Positions 1 to 7,836 of a stretch of DNA of 36,626 nucleotides are shown here, in pieces. This DNA comes from Ramlibacter humi. Its GTDB lineage: Bacteria > Pseudomonadota > Gammaproteobacteria > Burkholderiales > Burkholderiaceae_C. Under the pieces are notes generated by a model, which was not told the origin of the DNA, searched no databases, and saw nothing but the letters and a program-made list of their open reading frames with translations. Numbering within the stretch: position 1 is the stretch's first letter; every line of letters starts with the position of its first letter. The translations under genes were made by a program, and so were the position numbers. The stretch spans positions 1-36,626 of the forward strand of contig NZ_SMLK01000013.1 of the NCBI RefSeq assembly GCF_004681975.1. Reading direction: 5' to 3'.

Positions 1-61
1 TTGGCGCTCGGGGTTTAACCCCCCTCAACCATCTCCGCAACACCTTTTCGCCCCCGCGGCC

Positions 62-78
62 CCATACACACTGTATGG
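62..78. promoter_or_regulatory. Short perfect inverted repeat, possible operator
   Basis: CCATACA-CAC-TGTATGG is a perfect 7-bp inverted repeat with a 3-bp spacer. It lies in the 199-bp gene-free stretch left of the carboxylase gene, about 120 bp past that gene's stop codon. It looks like a dimeric-regulator operator in front of a gene off the left edge, or a small hairpin. No T tract follows, so a terminator is unlikely. The rest of 1-199 holds only a half copy of the dispersed repeat. Confidence 0.25.
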
Positions 79-168
79 ACCGGCCGAATTCAAGTCCGCC
101 AGCGCCTTCCCCCCACCTCCTCCCAGCGCCAGCCTTCAAACCCGCTTCCCGATTCCGGACAGCAGTGC

Positions 169-186
169 GCCTTCGCGGGAATGACG
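169..186. repeat. Half copy of the dispersed bipartite palindromic repeat
   Basis: The sequence CGCCTTCGCGGGAATGACG-like (ending ATGACG at 186) matches one arm of the intergenic repeat seen complete at 4927-5018, 18671-18755, 23300-23383 and 32999-33082. The partner arm to the left is degraded. It sits just outside the 3' end of the biotin-carboxylase subunit gene, the usual intergenic position of this family. Confidence 0.5.
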
Positions 187-199
187 CCAATGGGGTCGT

Positions 200-2191
200 T
201 CATGCCGCGGCCAGCTTGAGCAGCTCCGCTCCCTCCGCCACCTGGTCCCCCGGCGCATACAGCACTTCCGCCACCGTTCCATCGGCCGGCGCGGCGATGG
301 TGTGTTCCATCTTCATCGCCTCCATCACCGCCAGCGCCTGCCCCTTCTTCACCGCATCGCCCGCCTTCACCGCGAACGACACGACCTTCCCCGGCATCGG
401 CGCGGTGAGGCGGCCACCGTCGGACTCGCCCTCGCCCGCGTGCGCCAGCAGGTCGACCGCGACGATCTGCGCGGCACCTTCCGGCGTGAACACATGATCA
501 ACTTCGCCTTGCGCATACACATGCGCCAGCGCGCGCCGGCCAGCGAATTGCACGTCCAGCGCGTCGCCGCGCGGTTGCCAGTGCAGCGGGCCGCTGAGGT
601 TGCCCACGGTGAGCGACAGCCCGCCGTCGTGCAGGTAGGCCAGGTCGGCCTGCTTCGCCTCGCCGCCGAACTGGAAAGCGAAGCGCCGGGTGGTGGCGCC
701 ATGCGAGCGCCAGCCGTCGCGCCGGCTGAACGGGTCGCGGCCTTCCAGCGATTTCTCGCGCTTCAACGTCGCGGCGACCGCAGCGGCGGCGGCGAGCGGC
801 AGGCCCACCTTGTCCTGCTTGAACAGCGCGGCCTGCTCGCGCGGGATCAGCGCCGTGTCCAGGTCGGCCTGCGCGAACGAGCGGCTCTTCACCACGTGGC
901 GCAGGAACTGCACGTTGGTGGCCAGACCCACGATGTGCGTGCGCGCCAGCGCCTCGTCCAGCCGCGCCAGCGCCTGCTCGCGCGTGTCGCCGTGCACGAT
1001 CAGCTTGGCGATCATGGAGTCGTAGAACAGCGAGATCTCGTCGCCTTCTCGCACGCCGTCGTCCACGCGCACGTCGGAGATGGTGAAGGCGCTGCACTCG
1101 GGCTTGCGATACACCAGCAGGCGCCCCGTCGCCGGCAGGAAGTTGTTGTCGGGGTTTTCGGCGCAGATGCGCGCCTCGATGGCATGGCCGTGGATGCGCA
1201 GCTCGTCCTGCTTCAGCGGCAGCGGCTGGCCGGCCGCCACGCGCAGTTGCCACTCGACCAGGTCCAAACCGGTGATGGCTTCGGTCACCGGGTGCTCCAC
1301 CTGCAGGCGCGTGTTCATCTCCATGAAGAAGAAGTCCATCTCCTTGCCGCGCTGCTCGACGATGAACTCCACCGTGCCCGCGCCGACGTAGTTGACGGCA
1401 CGCGCCGCGGCCACCGCGGCTTCGCCCATGCGCTTGCGCATCTCGGGCGTCATGCCGGGCGCCGGCGCTTCTTCCAGCACCTTCTGGTGACGCCGCTGCA
1501 CCGAGCAGTCGCGCTCGAACAGCCACACGCAGTTGCCTTGCGTGTCGCCGAACACCTGGATCTCGATGTGCCGCGGGCGCTGCACGTACTTTTCGACCAG
1601 CACCGCGTCGTCGCCGAAGCTGTTCTTCGCCTCGCGCCGGCAGGAAGCGAGCGCGGCCTCGAAGTCCTCGGCCCTGTCCACCGCGCGCATGCCCTTGCCG
1701 CCGCCGCCCGCGCTGGCCTTGATCAGCACGGGGTAGCCGATGCGGTCGGCTTCCTTCTTCAGCAACTGCCCGTCTTGGTCCTGGCCGTGATAGCCCGGCA
1801 CCAGCGGCACGCCGGCCTGCGCCATCAGCCGCTTGGACTCGGCCTTCAGGCCCATGGCCTGGATGGCCGAAGCCGGCGGGCCGATGAACACCAGCCCCGC
1901 GGCCTGGCAGGCCTGCGCGAAATCTTCGTTCTCGCTCAGGAAGCCGTAACCCGGGTGCACGGCTTCGGCGCCCGTCGCCTTCGCCGCTTCCAGGATGCGT
2001 TCCCAGCGCAGGTAGCTGTCCTTGGGCGCGCTGCCGCCCAGGTGCACGGCTTCGTCGCAGGCGGCGACGTGCTTGGCGTTGGCGTCCGCGTCGGAATACA
2101 CGGCGACGGTGCGGAGGCCCATGCGGCGCGCGGTGGCGGCCACGCGGCAGGCGATCTCTCCGCGGTTGGCGATCAGGATCTTCTTGAACAT
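200..2191 (-). CDS. liuD: Methylcrotonyl-CoA carboxylase, biotin-containing (alpha) subunit
   Basis: This 663-aa protein is an acyl-CoA carboxylase alpha chain: it carboxylates its own biotin with ATP and bicarbonate and passes the carboxyl group to the beta subunit. Seen: biotin carboxylase N-domain from residue 1 (MFKKILIANRGEIA), ATP-grasp glycine-rich loop near 158-170, catalytic EMNTRLQVEHPVTE at 291-304, and a C-terminal biotinyl domain with EAMKMEH, the biotinylated Lys being about residue 627. Length fits methylcrotonyl-CoA carboxylase alpha; the substrate comes from the neighbouring leucine-pathway genes, since sequence alone does not exclude propionyl- or geranyl-CoA. The start at 2191 is chosen for a GAGAAG ribosome site. 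An in-frame ATG at 2203 overlaps the upstream stop as ATGA but has no visible ribosome site. It is the last gene of the cluster. Confidence 0.92.
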   Translation of the reverse strand: MFKKILIANRGEIACRVAATARRMGLRTVAVYSDADANAKHVAACDEAVHLGGSAPKDSYLRWERILEAAKATGAEAVHPGYGFLSENEDFAQACQAAGLVFIGPPASAIQAMGLKAESKRLMAQAGVPLVPGYHGQDQDGQLLKKEADRIGYPVLIKASAGGGGKGMRAVDRAEDFEAALASCRREAKNSFGDDAVLVEKYVQRPRHIEIQVFGDTQGNCVWLFERDCSVQRRHQKVLEEAPAPGMTPEMRKRMGEAAVAAARAVNYVGAGTVEFIVEQRGKEMDFFFMEMNTRLQVEHPVTEAITGLDLVEWQLRVAAGQPLPLKQDELRIHGHAIEARICAENPDNNFLPATGRLLVYRKPECSAFTISDVRVDDGVREGDEISLFYDSMIAKLIVHGDTREQALARLDEALARTHIVGLATNVQFLRHVVKSRSFAQADLDTALIPREQAALFKQDKVGLPLAAAAAVAATLKREKSLEGRDPFSRRDGWRSHGATTRRFAFQFGGEAKQADLAYLHDGGLSLTVGNLSGPLHWQPRGDALDVQFAGRRALAHVYAQGEVDHVFTPEGAAQIVAVDLLAHAGEGESDGGRLTAPMPGKVVSFAVKAGDAVKKGQALAVMEAMKMEHTIAAPADGTVAEVLYAPGDQVAEGAELLKLAAA

Positions 2192-2199
2192 GTTGCTTC

Positions 2200-2835
2200 T
2201 CATCGGATGCGGGGCGTGGCGCGCCCCGCGAAAAAACCGCGCACCTCGCGCACCACGACCTGCAGGAACTTGAGCAGCACCACCAGCAGCAGGATGCAGA
2301 TGACCACGCTGGCCAGCAGCACCATCGTGAACACCGCCGGATGCGCCGCGCACAACCACAGCAGGAACACGACCGCGCCGTCCTCGAACAGCGAGACGGC
2401 CATGTTGGAAAACGGCTCGGGCGAGGTGTTGACCGCCGCGCGCGCGGTCAACTTGGTGACGTGGCTGGTCGCGGCCAGGCCGCCACCCAGCAGCGCGGCC
2501 ACCCAGGTCCACGTCGTCCCGTCGGCGCCCATTGCCCCGGCGGCCAGCGCGGCGCCCGCGGGGATGCGGATCAGCGTGTGCACCGTGTCCCAGATCGTGT
2601 CGACGTAGGGGATCTTGTCGGCGAAGAACTCGATGAACAGCATGAAGCCGCTGGCGACCAGGACCGCCGGCTGCTGCAGCACGTGAAGGCCGTGCGGCAG
2701 TTCGATCCAGCCCATGTGGCCCGCCAGGCCGGTGAGGAACACCGCCGCGTAAAGGCGGAAACCGCTCGCCCAGCCGAGCGCGGCGGCCAGCGCGAGGAAC
2801 TGCGGCGGGTCGAGGAGGGCGGGGATGTTGTTCAT
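2200..2835 (-). CDS. DUF4126 domain membrane protein
   Basis: A 211-aa hydrophobic protein of the DUF4126 family, function unknown. It opens with a hydrophobic stretch (QFLALAAALGWASGFRLYAA) and ends with a very hydrophobic helix (VLLASVVICILLLVVLLKFL) before a basic tail. Four to five membrane segments seem likely, so it is an inner-membrane protein. It sits inside the leucine/isovalerate cluster, only 19 bases after the hydratase stop at 2855, and its stop overlaps an in-frame ATG of the carboxylase alpha gene as ATGA (2200-2203), suggesting co-translation. The position implies a link to acyl-CoA or organic-acid metabolism, but no catalytic motif is visible and a passenger role cannot be excluded. 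Confidence 0.85.
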   Translation of the reverse strand: MNNIPALLDPPQFLALAAALGWASGFRLYAAVFLTGLAGHMGWIELPHGLHVLQQPAVLVASGFMLFIEFFADKIPYVDTIWDTVHTLIRIPAGAALAAGAMGADGTTWTWVAALLGGGLAATSHVTKLTARAAVNTSPEPFSNMAVSLFEDGAVVFLLWLCAAHPAVFTMVLLASVVICILLLVVLLKFLQVVVREVRGFFAGRATPRIR

Positions 2836-2854
2836 CGCGTGACGCGGTGGTCCG

Positions 2855-3640
2855 TCATTGCGGCAGCAACCAATTCGGCTTGCGCTTTTCCAGGAACGAC
2901 CGCACGCCCTCGCGTCCCTCGTCGCTCACCCGGATGTCGGCGATGCCGTCCACCGTGCGCTGGATCAATCCGGCGGTGATCGGATGCCCCGCCACGTCGT
3001 GCAGCAATTCCTTGCAGGCCTTCACCGCTTCCGGCCCGCAGTTCACCAGCGCCTGCGCGATCTCGGCGACTTTGGCGTCCAGCTGCGCCGCCGGCACCAC
3101 CTCGTGCACGAAGCCGATGCGGTGCGCCTCGGCGGCATCGAAGCGCTCGGCGCTGAGGAACCAGCGGTGCGCCGCGCGCGCGCCCATCGCGCGGATGACG
3201 TAGGGGCTGATGGTGGCCGGGATCAGCCCCAGCCGCGTCTCGCTCAGGCAGAAGTTCACCGTGTCGGCCGCGATGGCGACGTCGCACGCGCTCACCAGGC
3301 CCATGCCGCCCGCGTACGTGTCGCCGTGCACGCGCGCGATGGTCGGCTTGGGCAGACGGTGCAGCACCTCCAGCATGCGCGCCAGGGCGCCCGCATCTTC
3401 CAGGTTCTGCTCGCGCGTGTAGTTGGCGATGCTCTTCATCCAGTTCAGGTCGGCGCCCGCGCAGAACGCCGGGCCGTTGCCGGCCAGCACGACGCAGCGC
3501 ACCTCGGGCCGCTTGCCCAGCTCGTGCAGCACGGCGGTCATTTCGGTGATGACCTCGTCGTTGAACGCATTGCGCATCTCCGGACGGTTGAGGGTGACGG
3601 TGGTCACGCCGCCGGCTGTGGACAGGAGCAGGTGCTTCAT
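2855..3640 (-). CDS. liuC: Methylglutaconyl-CoA hydratase (enoyl-CoA hydratase family)
   Basis: This 261-aa crotonase-fold enzyme probably hydrates 3-methylglutaconyl-CoA to HMG-CoA. Seen: acyl-CoA and oxyanion-hole segments CAGADLNWMKS (60-70) and AGGMGL (110-115), and SETRLGLIPATISP at 133-146 with Glu134 as a candidate catalytic acid. The LGLIPATISPYV signature is typical of the LiuC/AUH branch, which, with the carboxylase subunits on both sides, argues against a generic beta-oxidation hydratase. The start at 3640 has an AAGGA ribosome site a few bases upstream. A 128-base gap separates it from the dehydrogenase upstream. Confidence 0.88.
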   Translation of the reverse strand: MKHLLLSTAGGVTTVTLNRPEMRNAFNDEVITEMTAVLHELGKRPEVRCVVLAGNGPAFCAGADLNWMKSIANYTREQNLEDAGALARMLEVLHRLPKPTIARVHGDTYAGGMGLVSACDVAIAADTVNFCLSETRLGLIPATISPYVIRAMGARAAHRWFLSAERFDAAEAHRIGFVHEVVPAAQLDAKVAEIAQALVNCGPEAVKACKELLHDVAGHPITAGLIQRTVDGIADIRVSDEGREGVRSFLEKRKPNWLLPQ

Positions 3641-3768
3641 GGAGGGTCCTTGGGTCGGAGGGCGGGAAAGCCCGGGGCATCGAGGAATTCGCCCGCGCGC
3701 GGCTGCCACGTGGACGGGGATCGGGTGAACAGGCTGCGGCAGGTCGCGGCGCGGGTCTTCATGCGCGG

Positions 3769-4911
3769 TCAGTAGCGCTTGGCCACTTCCTCCAGCATCA
3801 CCTCGGTGGCGCCGCCGCCGATGGCCAGGATGCGCGCGTCGCGCCACAGGCGTTCGATGGCGGTCTCGCGCACGTAGCCCATGCCGCCGTGGAACTGCTG
3901 GCAGTTCTGCACCACCTCGTTGACCAGCTCGCCGGTCAGCGCCTTGAGCATGGACACGTCCTGCACGATGTCGTGGCCCTGCGTCACTCGCCAGGCGCAC
4001 TGGTAGAGGAAGGCGCGCGCGGCGCGCGTCTTCGCGTCGAGCATGGACAGGCGCTGGCGGATCGCCTGCTGGTTCCACAGCGGGCCGCCGAAAGCCTCGC
4101 GCTGGCGCACGTAGTCCAGTGTCAGTTCCAGCGCGCGCGTGCAGTGGCCCACCGCCATGGCGGCCAGCGCGATGCGCTCGGTCTGGAAGTTTTTCATCAC
4201 CGAGTAGAAGCCCTTGCCCTCCTCGCCCAGCAGGTTGGCGGCGGGGATGCGCACGTTGTCGAACACCAGTTCCGCGGTGTCGCTGGACAGCCAGCCGGTC
4301 TTCTTCAGCGCGCGCCCGACCGTGAAACCCGGCGTGCCTTTCTCGACGATGAACATCGAGACTTCGCGCTTGCCCGGGCCGGTCTTGGCGGCGACGAAGT
4401 ACAGGTCGCCCTTCACGCCGTTGGTGATGAACATCTTGGTGCCGTTCAGCACCCAGTGGTCGCCGTCGCGCACGGCCTTCGTGCGGATGCCCGCGACGTC
4501 GCTGCCGGCGCCGGGTTCGGTGATGCCCACCGCGCAGATCAGCTCGCCCGCCGTCACCTTGCGCAGGTACTTGTCCTTCTGCGCCGGCGAACCCGCGTGG
4601 TGCAGGTGCGGGCCGGCCATGTCGGTGTGCACCAGCACAGTGATGATGAAGCCCGCGTAGGTGGACTGCGACAGCGCCTCGGCGAACACCAGGTTGGTCA
4701 ACGCGTCGGCATCGGCCCCACCGTACTCGCTCTCGTACATCAGCCCGAACAGGCCGGCCTGGCCCATGCGGCGCAGCACATCGCGGGGAACGAAGCCCTG
4801 CTCTTCCCAGGCGTCGGCGTGCGGCTCGACTTCCTTCGCGATGAAGCGCGCCACCTGGTCGCGCAGGGTCTGGTGTTCGGGGGTGTCGTAGATGGTGGTT
4901 GTGGAATTCAC
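3769..4911 (-). CDS. liuA: Acyl-CoA dehydrogenase, isovaleryl-CoA type
   Basis: A 380-aa FAD acyl-CoA dehydrogenase. Seen: flavin/substrate segment GITEPGAGSD (129-138), C-terminal QFHGGMGYVRE (339-349), and GGGATE at 365-370. At the place where medium-chain enzymes carry their catalytic Glu (YEGTS) this protein has Gly, while a Glu is present at 245 in QTERIALA. That is the catalytic position of isovaleryl-CoA and long-chain dehydrogenases. With the methylcrotonyl-CoA carboxylase genes adjacent, isovaleryl-CoA to 3-methylcrotonyl-CoA is the likely reaction. I place the start at the GTG ending at 4911 because AAAGGAG lies six bases upstream. An in-frame ATG at 4932 would add seven residues, and that extension contains the ribosome site itself and the edge of a repeat. 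Confidence 0.88.
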   Translation of the reverse strand: MNSTTTIYDTPEHQTLRDQVARFIAKEVEPHADAWEEQGFVPRDVLRRMGQAGLFGLMYESEYGGADADALTNLVFAEALSQSTYAGFIITVLVHTDMAGPHLHHAGSPAQKDKYLRKVTAGELICAVGITEPGAGSDVAGIRTKAVRDGDHWVLNGTKMFITNGVKGDLYFVAAKTGPGKREVSMFIVEKGTPGFTVGRALKKTGWLSSDTAELVFDNVRIPAANLLGEEGKGFYSVMKNFQTERIALAAMAVGHCTRALELTLDYVRQREAFGGPLWNQQAIRQRLSMLDAKTRAARAFLYQCAWRVTQGHDIVQDVSMLKALTGELVNEVVQNCQQFHGGMGYVRETAIERLWRDARILAIGGGATEVMLEEVAKRY

Positions 4912-4926
4912 GTGCCGCTCCTTTCC

Positions 4927-5018
4927 CGTCATTCCCGCGGAGGCGGGAATCCATGGCTTTCATGCATCGCCGCGAAGAAGGCGCGGAGCCATGGGTCCCC
5001 GCCTTCGCGGGGATGACG
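4927..5018. repeat. Dispersed bipartite palindromic repeat (REP/BIME-like), copy A
   Basis: Two outward-facing arms, CGTCATTCCCGCGGAGGCGG... at the left and ...CCCCGCCTTCGCGGGGATGACG at the right, are each a small hairpin (CCCGC-loop-GCGGG). They enclose a variable centre flanked by CCATGG motifs. It fills nearly the whole gap between the carboxyltransferase (stop at 5030) and the dehydrogenase start, inside a probable operon. It could form a double hairpin affecting mRNA stability or partial termination. Confidence 0.8.
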
Positions 5019-5029
5019 CCTGTTGTCGT

Positions 5030-6658
5030 TTACATCCGGAACACCCCGAACTTCGGTTCCCCGATCGGCGCGTTCAGCGACGCCGACAACCCCAGCGCCA
5101 GCACGCGGCGCGTGTCGGCCGGGTCGATCACACCGTCGTCCCACAGCCGCGCGCTGGCGTAGTACGGGTGCGACTGATAGGCGAACTGGTCCAGCAGCGG
5201 CTGCTTGAAAGCAGCCTCTTCATCCGCCGACCACTGGCCGCCCTTCGCCTCGATGCCGTCGCGCTTCACGGTAGCCAGCACGCTGGCCGCCTGCTCGCCG
5301 CCCATGACGGAGATGCGCGCGTTGGGCCACATCCAGAGGAAGCGCGGCGAGTAGGCGCGGCCACACATGCCGTAGTTGCCGGCGCCGAAGCTGCCGCCGA
5401 TGATGATGGTGAACTTGGGCACGCTGGCCGTGGCCACCGCGGTGACCATCTTCGCGCCGTGGCGCGCGATGCCTTCGTTCTCGTACTTCTTGCCGACCAT
5501 GAAGCCGGTGATGTTCTGCAGGAACACCAGCGGCACCTTGCGCTGGCAGCACAGTTCGATGAAGTGCGCGCCCTTCTGCGCCGACTCGCTGTACAGGATG
5601 CCGTTGTTGCCGATGATGCCCACCGGCATGCCTTCGATGTGCGCGAAGCCGCACACCAGCGTGGTGGACGAGCCGCCGGGCGTGCCGCCCCAGCGCGACT
5701 TGAATTCGTGGAACTCGCTGCCGTCCACGATGCGCGCGATGACCTCGCGCACGTCGTAGGGCTTGCGCACTTCCGTCGGGATGACGCCGTGCAGCTCCTT
5801 CGGGTCGTACTTCGGCGGGCGCGGCTCGCGCAGTTCCACCGGCGGCACCTTCTCGCGGTTGAGGCTGGCCACGGCCTGGCGCGCCAGCGCCAGCGCGTGC
5901 AGGTCGTTCTGCGCCAGGTGGTCGGCCACGCCCGACAGGCGCGTGTGCACGTCGCCGCCGCCCAGCTCTTCGCCCGACACGATCTCGCCGGTGGCCGCCT
6001 TCACCAGCGGCGGGCCGCCCAGGAAGATGGTGCCCTGGTTCTTCACGATGATGGTCTCGTCGCTCATCGCCGGCACGTACGCGCCGCCGGCCGTGCACGA
6101 ACCCATGACCACCGCGATCTGCGCGATGCCCTGCGCGCTCATGTTGGCCTGGTTGTAGAAGATGCGGCCGAAGTGCTCGCGGTCGGGGAACACTTCGTCC
6201 TGGTTGGGCAGGTTGGCGCCGCCGCTGTCCACCAGGTAGATGCACGGCAGGCGGTTCTGCAGCGCGATCTCCTGCGCGCGCAGGTGCTTCTTCACCGTCA
6301 TCGGGTAGTAGGTACCGCCCTTCACCGTGGCGTCGTTGCACACGATCATGACGTCGCGCCCGCTCACGCGGCCGATGCCCGCAATGACGCCCGCGCTGGG
6401 CGCGTCGCCGTTGTACATGGCATGCGCGGCCAGCGGCGCCAGTTCCAGGAAAGGCGTGCCGGGGTCCAGCAGGTTGGTCACGCGGTCACGCGGCAGCAGC
6501 TTGCCGCGAGCGGTGTGCCTGGCCCGCGCGGCTTCGCCGCCGCCGGCCGCGGCCTTGTCCAGTTGCGCCTGCAGGTCGGCCACCAGGCCGCGCATCACTT
6601 CGGCATTGGCCTGGAACTCGGCGGAGCGGGGATTGAGTTGGGATTCCAGGATCGGCAT
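5030..6658 (-). CDS. liuB: Methylcrotonyl-CoA carboxylase, carboxyltransferase (beta) subunit
   Basis: A 542-aa acyl-CoA carboxyltransferase: it moves the carboxyl group from biotin to 3-methylcrotonyl-CoA. Seen: the crotonase-like N-half with [15 protein letters not shown] (a segment typical of this branch), [16 protein letters not shown], and the C-half with [28 protein letters not shown] and [16 protein letters not shown], the acyl-CoA and oxyanion glycine clusters. Length and these motifs fit methylcrotonyl-CoA rather than propionyl-CoA carboxylase beta chains (typically about 510-530 aa). It is the first gene of the minus-strand cluster; the 125-base gap to the divergent AraC gene holds the presumed promoter. 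A GAAGAG ribosome site precedes the ATG. Confidence 0.92.
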   Translation of the reverse strand: MPILESQLNPRSAEFQANAEVMRGLVADLQAQLDKAAAGGGEAARARHTARGKLLPRDRVTNLLDPGTPFLELAPLAAHAMYNGDAPSAGVIAGIGRVSGRDVMIVCNDATVKGGTYYPMTVKKHLRAQEIALQNRLPCIYLVDSGGANLPNQDEVFPDREHFGRIFYNQANMSAQGIAQIAVVMGSCTAGGAYVPAMSDETIIVKNQGTIFLGGPPLVKAATGEIVSGEELGGGDVHTRLSGVADHLAQNDLHALALARQAVASLNREKVPPVELREPRPPKYDPKELHGVIPTEVRKPYDVREVIARIVDGSEFHEFKSRWGGTPGGSSTTLVCGFAHIEGMPVGIIGNNGILYSESAQKGAHFIELCCQRKVPLVFLQNITGFMVGKKYENEGIARHGAKMVTAVATASVPKFTIIIGGSFGAGNYGMCGRAYSPRFLWMWPNARISVMGGEQAASVLATVKRDGIEAKGGQWSADEEAAFKQPLLDQFAYQSHPYYASARLWDDGVIDPADTRRVLALGLSASLNAPIGEPKFGVFRM

Positions 6659-6783
6659 GTCTCTTCGGTGTCCTCTTCGGCGGCGCGCGCGATGGCGGCC
6701 AGGAGGCGGAGCCTACGCCATGAGGGCCGTCCACGGCTGCCCGCCGGGTTGCAAATCCTGCCACCGGCCGCGACACTCCGGGT

Positions 6784-7836
6784 ATGCCCTCATCCCGTCC
6801 GGCGCGGTCGCCCGCCGCGGTCACGCCCATGGCTTTCGCCCGAGCCATCGCGGCCGCCTGCCGGCGCGCCGGTGCCGATCCCGCCGGGCCCCTGCGCGCG
6901 GCACAGATCACGCCAGCCCAGCTGCGCGCCGTGGACGGCCGCATGACCGCCCGGCAGATGGAGGTGCTGAGCGCCACCGCGATGGAAGAGCTGGACGACG
7001 AGGGCCTGGGCGCCTTCCAGCGGCGCCTGCGCTGGGGCAGCTACGGCCTGCTGGCGCGCGCTTCGCTCACTGCGCCCGACCTGAGTGTCGCCTTGCGGCG
7101 CTGGTGCCGCCACCACGGCTTGCTGACCGACGATGTCGCGCTCGAACTTCAGGTGGCCGGTTCGGTCGCGTCGATCCGCTGGGCCGAGCACCGCCGCCTG
7201 CCGGCGGACGTGCGCGAGCTGAGCATCGCCTTCCTGCTGCGCAACGTGCACGGGCTGGCCTGCTGGTACGTCGACTCGCGCATCCCGCTGCACGGCGCGC
7301 TGTTCCCCTTCGCCGCGCCGCCGCACGCCGACGCGTACGCGCACATGTTCCCGGGCGGCACGGTGGCGTTCGACGCGCAGGCGGACGGGGCCGCGATCCA
7401 CTTCGACGCGCAGTACCTCGCGCTGCCGCTGCGGCGCGACGAACGCGCGCTGACGCAGATGCTGCGTCAGCGCGCGCTGGCGATCACGGTGCTGCAGTAC
7501 CGCCGCGACCGGCTGCTGGTGCCGCAGGTGCGGCAGGTGCTGGCCGCGCACCCGCAGGCCACGCAGAACGCCGAAGGCGTGGCGCAGCTCCTCAACGTGT
7601 CGGCGCGCACACTGCACCGCCAGCTGAAAGACGAAGGCGCCAGCCTGCAGCAGCTGAAGGACGAAGTGCGGCTGGACCGCGCGCGCGACCTGCTGCTGCG
7701 CACCTCGCGGCCGGTGAAGCAGGTGGCGGCGGCCGTCGGCTTCCGCCACGAGAAAAGCTTCGCGCGCGCCTTCAAGGCGCATGTGGGCGTGACGCCCGGC
7801 GAGTTCCGCGCCGGACGCCAGGAGCCTGGTTCCTAG
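6784..7836 (+). CDS. AraC-family transcriptional regulator
   Basis: A 350-aa regulator. The N-terminal two thirds resemble the arabinose-binding-like domain of the OruR/ArgR-type AraC group (GSYGLLARASLTAPDLSVALRRW). The C-terminus (about 260-342) carries the two helix-turn-helix units, NAEGVAQLLNVSARTLHRQL and PVKQVAAAVGFRHEKSFARAF, followed by GVTPGEFR. It is divergent from the leucine cluster and so a candidate regulator of it; in Pseudomonas the liu operon is instead run by a MerR-type LiuR (established). Start uncertain: ATG at 6784 and at 6832 both lack a good ribosome site. Its stop codon overlaps the stop of the convergent glycosyltransferase gene in the palindrome CTAG. Confidence 0.88.
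   Translation: MPSSRPARSPAAVTPMAFARAIAAACRRAGADPAGPLRAAQITPAQLRAVDGRMTARQMEVLSATAMEELDDEGLGAFQRRLRWGSYGLLARASLTAPDLSVALRRWCRHHGLLTDDVALELQVAGSVASIRWAEHRRLPADVRELSIAFLLRNVHGLACWYVDSRIPLHGALFPFAAPPHADAYAHMFPGGTVAFDAQADGAAIHFDAQYLALPLRRDERALTQMLRQRALAITVLQYRRDRLLVPQVRQVLAAHPQATQNAEGVAQLLNVSARTLHRQLKDEGASLQQLKDEVRLDRARDLLLRTSRPVKQVAAAVGFRHEKSFARAFKAHVGVTPGEFRAGRQEPGS

Noticed and set aside
2192-2203. Upstream in-frame ATG (2203) as the start of the carboxylase alpha subunit
   Set aside because: No ribosome site before it; the family N-terminus MFKKILIANRGEIA begins at 2191.
302-2608. Long plus-strand open frame of 768 codons
   Set aside because: Exact antisense of the biotin carboxylase subunit; Arg/His/Ala-rich shadow with no domain, typical of GC-rich DNA.
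6661-6680. Direct repeat CTCTTCGG considered as a regulator site
   Set aside because: It overlaps the ribosome-site region immediately before the liuB start; more likely a purine-rich leader duplicated by chance.
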